Assembly: GCA_021292105.1 (NCBI GenBank)
Contig: CM037874.1
Span: forward strand, 40,402,404-40,466,403
Reading direction: 5' to 3'
Length of the DNA: 64,000 bases
From: Anadara kagoshimensis
Taxonomy: Eukaryota; Mollusca; Bivalvia; Arcoida; Arcidae
The position numbers and the translations under genes are program-made. Position 1 is the first letter of the stretch; every line of letters starts with the position of its first letter. A model generated the notes under the pieces. That model saw only the letters and a program-made list of their open reading frames with translations, ran no database searches and was not told where the DNA came from. Positions 57,540 to 64,000 of the stretch are shown one piece after another.

Positions 57540-59794
57540 CAAAATTTTACATTTTCATGGTTTTGTCTATTATTATAGTTTAACATTTCCTATTCCTAAT
57601 AAAAGCAGTTTTATGTTTCTAGGGTAACTATTTTCGTTGCTATGGACTCGTTTAATGACGTCACAATCTTTGACTTATAACCGAATGATTATGGCCAGAA
57701 TAATGACTTACGAATAATTAAGAGCAACTATTAAGCCATTATTAAAGTGTTGGTTATGTAACATTAATGCCTATCTATACTGACAAATATTTTCGACAAC
57801 TACTTTAAATTAAAAAAGACTAGTTAAATAGAAGAAACTAGTTTCCATGGAAACATCTGCATAATTGACTTGGAATTTGTGATTATGCCATGAAAGAGCT
57901 AAAAAGTCAATGCAGATTTATAGTTTTGTCGTTATGTTGACAAAACGATCAGTCATTCAAGAAACAACAGAAATAATTACATATTATACCAGTGTTAATT
58001 TTAACCTTTAATCTCAAATTGTTGTCATAACAATTACAATGTTCATTAAAATACTTGATTAACGCTAGGCAACAAGAGTCCTGAAACTGCCATCTCACCG
58101 TTCTGCTTGACGATATACTTATATAAGTCATTCTCGCGTGTCATTTTTCGCAAATACGAAGTACATGCTCATGCTGTCCAATGCTAGTATTTTAATTTGA
58201 TGAAGCGTTTTTCAACTTTTTTCAAAACTCAAAATCAGACCATTCGTTTATATCTTAGGAATGGACAAAAACACAAATGATTTCTCGAATGAGTTGCCTA
58301 GCAACAAGGTTTATCTTTATGCCCTTCCATGTGATAAATAGCACTTCATTTACATCTGGGTTTTACTACTACAGCACGTGGATTTTGGTTTGGCAACTTT
58401 TATTGATTGTGATGCCTCATCCGGAGATTTGTTCATCTTTGGTACGATTTCTGATAAAGTCGAATGCATAGGCTTTAAAATTAAATGAAAGTGGTTAGTA
58501 GTTAAGAAAATGCAGGTTCAAGCCCACCACCCCTCCCGTACTTTAACAGCCCCTCAAAGCCCTAGGCCTTCTCAGTAAGCGTTAGGAGCTGATGGAGATA
58601 TTGACCTGTACACGGTGAATGGTCACACGCTACCTAATGTATAATAAAGATCATTTTTTCTCATATTCCATTACCACCACCGCCAACGCCACCGCCGCCG
58701 CCGTGGACACATTTTGAAAAACATCATGTTTCCCACAGAGCCGTAAATGTTGTCAAAGTGTCTTCTGTAATAAAGTTAACATAAAATGTCGGTTTACTTT
58801 TCATATCTTGTTTTGTACAAGATCGATTAAAACACACATTGTGAGGTTAAAATTAATTTTCGTATGTAATGACTGTAAAAAAATTGTTAGTACTTTATAA
58901 AATGACAATGTTTTACTTTGATGTATTGGTTATCGTAGCATCGGAGCTTATTTTCAGCTATTCCCGACGAGAGCAGTTAATTATGTCTACTTAAGGATCA
59001 ACCTAAGAATAATTTTGTGTATATGCGAGTGTGTTTTTGGTTTGTTTTCAATTCTAAGGTGCAAGCTTACAAAGTCAGTACACAGAAGTAAGGCCTACCA
59101 CTCATCCTTTCACCATGCGATGTCCTCTTAATACAGAGCTTTAGGCGATGATACTGAATCGCAAATTTGAAAGCCTTGTGTATGACCCGACCGGGGTCTA
59201 GAACCTTTCGCTCTCGATGCAGACGCTTTGCCACTGGGCCACCGAGACTGTTGTTTGTTACTTTGATTTTTGTTTTTAAATTGTTATATCTCTAACTGTC
59301 TCTCAGTGTTTTGAAAATATCAATTAATGTCCACTGTAACATCGAGTAACTGCATTGTCAAAGCGTATTTCATTTTTGTCCCTTTGTATGTACCATGGCT
59401 TTCATTTGTTATTCCCTAGTGAGTGCTTGGCGAGAGAACCACGTACTACCTACCTTTAATTTTTTGTCATACCCGGCCTGGGTTCTAATACAGACCTCCC
59501 AGATACGGCAAAACCTGGCTATCCACTACGCTACTTAATAACCCTACTAAGCTGGTAGGTTTTTTAACTTTGAACTCTTCCACATTTTGTGAAGCTAAAT
59601 ATTTCATATTTTAGAAATGTTATATCATTTATTTCACATTTTTACATTTCTGTTTTAAATAGATCGTGCTGTGTCGAAACTTTACTGTACAAGGTACTTT
59701 GAATAACACAAGAAAAACATTATATATATAGCTACATGATGTAAATAGGCTCAACAATCATACATGTATCTAAAAAGTCGGTCGGTTTAGGAAT
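57540..59794. other. No gene recognised inside the 5.7-kb element
   Basis: Short GCC/ACC triplet stretch at 58672-58703. tRNA-like minus-strand segment at 59180-59260 (GGTTCTAGACCCCGG with GTGGCCCAGTGGCAAAG), probably a SINE head. Confidence 0.35.
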
Positions 59795-60065
59795 GGGGTT
59801 TTACGTTCCAGCCAAGAATAATTCACTTATATCGAGACGTCATTAGCTATAGGTGAATTGGCATTTTTAACTTTCTACTGCGCATTAGGCAATCTTTGAC
59901 GTGCCATGCCTGCCGTGACGCGAGGCATCGGTTTTTAAGGTTTCTTGAAGGACCCCGTGACTTACTCTCTGAATGCCGAGTGCTTGGCGATATTTAAAAC
60001 AGTCTTTACCTTTTTTCAAGTCTTGGTCAAACCCGATCGAGGTTCGAACCAGACGAGCTCCCACA
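59795..60065 (-). mobile_element. tRNA-derived SINE
   Basis: Read in reverse: degenerate head with GGTTCGAACC-like B box (60034-60050), then CAAGACTTGAAAAAAGG, GCCAAGCACTCGGCATTCAG, AAGTCACGGGGTCC, the CCGATGCCTCGCGTCACG region and AACGTAAAACCCC at the 3' end. Same family as 6929-7270 and 18669-19013. Confidence 0.8.
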
Positions 60066-61174
60066 TTGCTCAAAAAGTATCTGTCCAAAATACGGAAATG
60101 TGTATGGGATTCTTAATTATTTTGCAATTTCACGGGTTTAGGTGTTCATGTCTTTGGCATGGATATACTATATTTGTTATATTTTTATTGCAAAGTAAAT
60201 TATTTTCAGTTCCAATTAGCGCTACTTAGCAAAAATTTCACACTAAAAATCTGGCAAATTTGAAATCTTAGTAATTTTGTTAGTTTTTAGATTATTAATA
60301 GATTTACGGGATTTTTTTATTTGGAACACCATAGTTATCGGGCTTATATAAAGTCAAGGAAAATCTATGTTAAGAGATGATTGTGAACTTGGAACCAGTA
60401 CCAACACCATTTAAGTTGGCTTATTTAAAATATATGTCATTTCCAATTTTTCCATTAAAAGGAAGGACTGTTAGTCAATACAGGACATCTATTATCAAAG
60501 ACAAGTGGTCTGCTAACTGAACTAACCAGGTCGTGGCATTATAATCTTGTTTTTCTATAGAATTTAGGAAATGGAAAATCTCGCACTCAAATTCCCTTTT
60601 ATGCCTTGCAATTACCAGTCTGTTATTTTCAAGGTTTATGATAATTATTTTATCTTAAAGGAGAAAAGCGCAAGGTCGGAGCAGGAATCAAAACCGGGAA
60701 CTCAAGCTTTATAAAGGCAAGAGTTCTACCAACTTGGCTACCAAAGCCGTTATACATGGTTATTTTAATACGGTTGTGACATTAGGCACGGGACTGACTT
60801 ATTAAAAAACAAATCACATTCGTGCTACTCGGGGATCACTTTAAAAAAAATACAATTTAAACATGTATGTGTAACCTTAATTTTTGTGGCGAACGATTTG
60901 TAACAATCTAATTCATGACCCCACAGCACGGACGTAAAAGAAGACATTCATATCAACATGCCTAACTGTCATCCGGCGATCACTAGCAAAGTTTTGACTA
61001 TTACCTTTAAGGTTATTCGTCTTATGTTATTTTATTTTTTAATAGATTTTTTAACTTTATTTCTAGATACCTTAACCTGTGATATATATATATATAAACA
61101 TAGCACTGTCGTGCTGTTGTACAGCGTTGTTGGGAAAATTGTGTTGTGGCAAGACAGAATATAACTGAAAATTC

Positions 61175-61245
61175 GGGGCGGGGGGTGGGGGGGGGGGGTG
61201 GGGTTCGATCTATGCATAGTCCGACGGATGTTTTTTTTTTTTTTT
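61175..61245 (+). repeat. G-rich quadruplex-capable run next to a T16 tract
   Basis: GGGGCGGGGGGTGGG and further G to 61203 give at least four runs of four or more G separated by single bases. About 27 bp on is a run of about 16 T (61230-61245). Confidence 0.85.
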
Positions 61246-62875
61246 GAAAAAAGAAACAATGTACCAAACCATGTATTGCTGAATTAAATGGTAGAAAATA
61301 ATAATTTCATAAATATATGAAAGAGACAATCGGTAATTAAAATTTAAAAAAGTTGTACCCGATCGTTTTGTCATTTCGGATAGAGAGAAAGTAGAGTTTT
61401 GCAGATCCTACCGTCGCTATGAGGGGTACATTCTAGCGGTTGTATGTAACTAGATCATTTGCTGTTAATCTGGGTTTTAATTAACTGCTGATTATCACTC
61501 AAAATATTCCCGTTTCATGTTAATGGTGAAGTACAGTTGTTTTACCAGTTCCGAATTTTTACTACCGAATAATCTAAAATTTCAATCCCGTTCAATTAAA
61601 GGAATCGCAAAATAACTTTCTCAATTTGCTTAAACTTGAATGTAAGGGCATTAATTGTTTAAATAATATAAACTTCAACCGCTTCCTAAATGTATGTGCA
61701 GGACAGGTCGACAGATTGTTGGTGACCTAGTTTAACGATGTAAACAAATCGTGATCACGGAAATGCTTTTTTCAAGAAAACATACTACCACGTGTTTTTG
61801 AGGACAGGTGTCGATATTTTGGAATCAGTAAACATTTGTATTATTACACCACATAAATTTTATTTCCTCTGCTTGTGGATGACGTCTGCAGCAGCGCTTA
61901 TATGAAACCCTGTTCGGAACTGGTAAAACGACTGTATTTAAAATTTGTACACAACACTGTACGAATTATCTCCCTTTCACGAAAGTAAAATCTAATCGAT
62001 AAACAGTTTTAAAATATGACACAATTGCCTCAACATCAAAATACGTTTTAAAACCTTCAAAATAAATTTAAATTTCCGTAGATTTCACGAAGAATTAATT
62101 AAACAACCTGCCGTTGCTGTTCATTTCATAAAAAGTTATGATTTTACATCGTAGGACGCAAACTTCTCGAACTACTTTTTATTGTAAACATGAGATCAGT
62201 TCGCCAAATTGCAGAAATTATTAGATGCATCCAGTCGCAATATTTTACTAGATTCCGAAATGTATTTCGAAAATTTATTCCAAATGTGCATATGTAACCA
62301 AATGCATTACCCGTCTCAGAATACATATCTCACGATAAAACAGATATACTTCTTTCACGCTCATTTACCAGGCGCACTATTTCCAGGTGTACTCATATCT
62401 TTTAATTTCATAGCAAAGAAGCTCGATATCTTGGAAGAAAGTGACAACAATGTACACGCGTTCACTATCGTGAACGCTGTACAAAAAATTGTAGGCAACA
62501 TTTTTCATATTCAGGGCCTGTATTAGCACTGGGTCTAGTTCTAGAACTTTGTTTTTTAAGTTACTAAACAAGTTTTCGAATTACTTTCAATGTAGATCTA
62601 GATTTCTAATGTCACCTATTTGAAAATAAAAATCTAGAAAGATTTTAGTAGTATGATTTTAATCATTTTTTTTTTCATAGCAATTCCACTTTTTATTCTG
62701 GTAGCGATACGTACTGTGAGTAATTCTAGTTCTAAATCAAATGCTATTTTTTAAACGGATTGTATTCTAAAAGTACAATTTAAAGTTAATAAAAATTACA
62801 AAAACTTCAACGAACGAAGAACTACTGTACAAAATTTGCGAAGTGAAGTGATAACATAGTATGACCGTCAATATC

Positions 62876-62900
62876 GCTCTCTCTCTCTCTCATTCTCTCT
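62876..62900. repeat. (CT)n microsatellite
   Basis: GCTCTCTCTCTCTCTCATTCTCTCTC. Confidence 0.9.
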
Positions 62901-63207
62901 CATGTCAGAAAGTCTATGATATTTTACTATATGCAGATTATTTTAATATAAATATAGTGGAAAATAAAACGATAACATTTTATTTTAAATTACTTCAAAT
63001 TTTATATATCAATAATTCGCAGGGTTACACGTCTTGCAGTTTTATACAAAATAAAAGAACACTCGCTTTCTTCATAAAAATCACAGCCGACTTCCGTGTT
63101 TTTCAGCGCGAAAAAAGTAAAACTTTGACGTCAATTATCTCGATTGTGACGTCAAAAAGATAAGGTCCCTTTTGTCGCGACGCCAATCAAATGTAAGGGC
63201 AACAAAT

Positions 63208-63227
63208 AATCAAAGTACTGAAAGTAC
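63208..63227. repeat. AATCAAAG hairpin motif
   Basis: AATCAAAGTACTGAAAGTAC, 20 bp outside the right end of the 5.7-kb element. See the findings for other copies. Confidence 0.7.
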
Positions 63228-63409
63228 TGAAACTCCAAAACCTGTTTTTAAAAGAATGGGTGAGTGAATTATTGTTTTAAAGCTGCATCAGCATTATTGC
63301 AGCCAAAACCATGTACATATTCAAAGTCGAGTGAACATGAAAACCAACATAACTTGCTCAAAGCATTAAATGGTATGATTCAAGAAATCTGTATATATCA
63401 TTTCTTTTG

Positions 63410-63777
63410 AAATCAGATGACATGCACATACACATGCATAGTGTAGCATGAGTATGGGTGTGTGTCATTAACACCTATTTTTGTCTTCTCTGAAACTACC
63501 TGACAGATTAAAATTAAACTTGGTTAGCATATATATGGGATGGTGCAATTCACATTTGATTATGGCATTGCCATTGCTACTATAACTAGGTCAAGGTGAC
63601 CGAAGGATGCAAAAATATCTTTAAAAATCTTTTTATCCAAAACTGACAATTGGTCATTTGAGCTAAAAACAAGGCCGATTCAGTATTTTTATACATCTGT
63701 GACCTTGACCTTTGAACCCATGACCTTTATTCATATGTCACAATGATTGGGATATCAATACCAACAATATTCTAATC
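63410..63777. mobile_element. HINE-like fragments, two orientations
   Basis: 63410-63655 is reverse-oriented distal sequence (CTCTGAAACTACCTGACAGAT, TAGGTCAAGGTGACC). From TTGAGCTAAAAACAAGG at 63658 it switches to one forward satellite unit (CTGTGACCTTGACCTTTGAACC) ending near 63777. Confidence 0.65.
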
Positions 63778-64000
63778 AGTAGGATAGCCAAGTCCAAATT
63801 GTGTGTTGGTTTCAAAATTTAAGACCTTCCGTGGTAATTAAAAAGGGATTACTTTTTGGCAAGTGTCTGAACCCGAAAAAAACTCGCCATTTTCAGAATC
63901 GTTTTTATATCATAAAATTAACATTTCTAGCTATGAATATGATGCAAGCGTGTGAGGAATTAACTAAACTTTCTACATGTATCAAAAATTCCGAGATAAA
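63778..64000. other. No gene recognised
   Basis: No feature seen. Confidence 0.4.

Larger units (their letters stand above)
60066..63150. other. No gene recognised inside the 5.7-kb element
   Basis: The 105-codon frame 62209-62526 and others show no domain. A tRNA-like minus segment (GGTAGCCAAGTTGGTAGA..) lies at 60660-60755. Confidence 0.35.
57508..63187. mobile_element. Putative 5.7-kb element with ~30-bp TIRs
   Basis: Left GATTGGCATCGCGAGAAAAG and right end (reverse complement) GATTGGCGTCGCGACAAAAG match for about 28 of 31 bp through GGGACCTTA. AAAT lies outside both ends (a possible 4-bp duplication), and TGACGTCA-type boxes occur inside both. The interior holds a SINE, tRNA-like minus segments (about 59180-59260 and 60660-60755), a G-run and a (CT)n tract. 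No transposase is recognised. It could instead be two solo copies of a smaller repeat. Confidence 0.45.

Overview
The window is non-coding-rich eukaryotic DNA, almost certainly from a bivalve mollusc. The evidence is an AT-rich, intergenic-looking background with three kinds of repeat I know from mollusc genomes: tRNA-headed SINEs with a conserved central domain (RUDI/BivaMD-like), hairpin-ended elements with the ends 'AACAAGAGGCCC..GGGCCT..GCTCACCTG' and 'AGCTCAC..GTGAGCTAAAA' that carry internal tandem repeats (Helentron-associated/HINE-like), and a CACACGTG..CCTTCCGGAGCA minisatellite. I find no host gene I would defend. The interpretable protein-coding matter is mobile-element-derived and nearly all of it is broken. 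Species and family names are inference; no database was available.

Layout. 1-2.16 kb holds nothing recognisable. 2.16-9.96 kb is a HINE-like element split by a 7.15-kb insertion (2505-9658) that carries a CCHC zinc-knuckle remnant, a coiled-coil remnant, another HINE, a SINE and an antisense LINE reverse transcriptase. 9.96-13.2 kb contains one of three copies of a repeat whose segments are circularly permuted around the window, interrupted by a 780-bp hAT-like MITE. 13.2-21.3 kb is a giant near-perfect inverted pair of a 3.4-kb transposon around a 1.27-kb spacer. 21.3-24.95 kb is a further TIR element with minus-strand exon-like ORFs, followed by a 260-bp-arm palindrome near 25.56 kb.

27,294-36,916 is the centrepiece: a complete 9.6-kb Ty3/Gypsy LTR retrotransposon with about 1.05-kb TG..CA LTRs (about 99% identical by eye), 4-bp ATTA target duplication, PBS, PPT, gag, protease, RT, RNase H and integrase. 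It also has an extra reading frame between pol and the 3' LTR for a protein with two C2H2 zinc fingers. Gag and protease are linked by what looks like a textbook -1 ribosomal frameshift signal (GGGAAAC directly before the gag stop, then a 6-bp stem after 6 nt). Despite young LTRs, the coding regions carry at least ten stops and frameshifts.

37-57.5 kb is a mosaic of the permuted repeat, a mariner transposase relic, HINE-like elements with ~144-bp satellite arrays (40.6-42.5, 45.6-47.2 and 53.0-56.0 kb), a MITE, a 1-kb CAT-triplet region and other tandem repeats. 57.5-63.2 kb is bracketed by ~30-bp terminal inverted repeats of a putative 5.7-kb element with a SINE inside. The window ends in HINE fragments.
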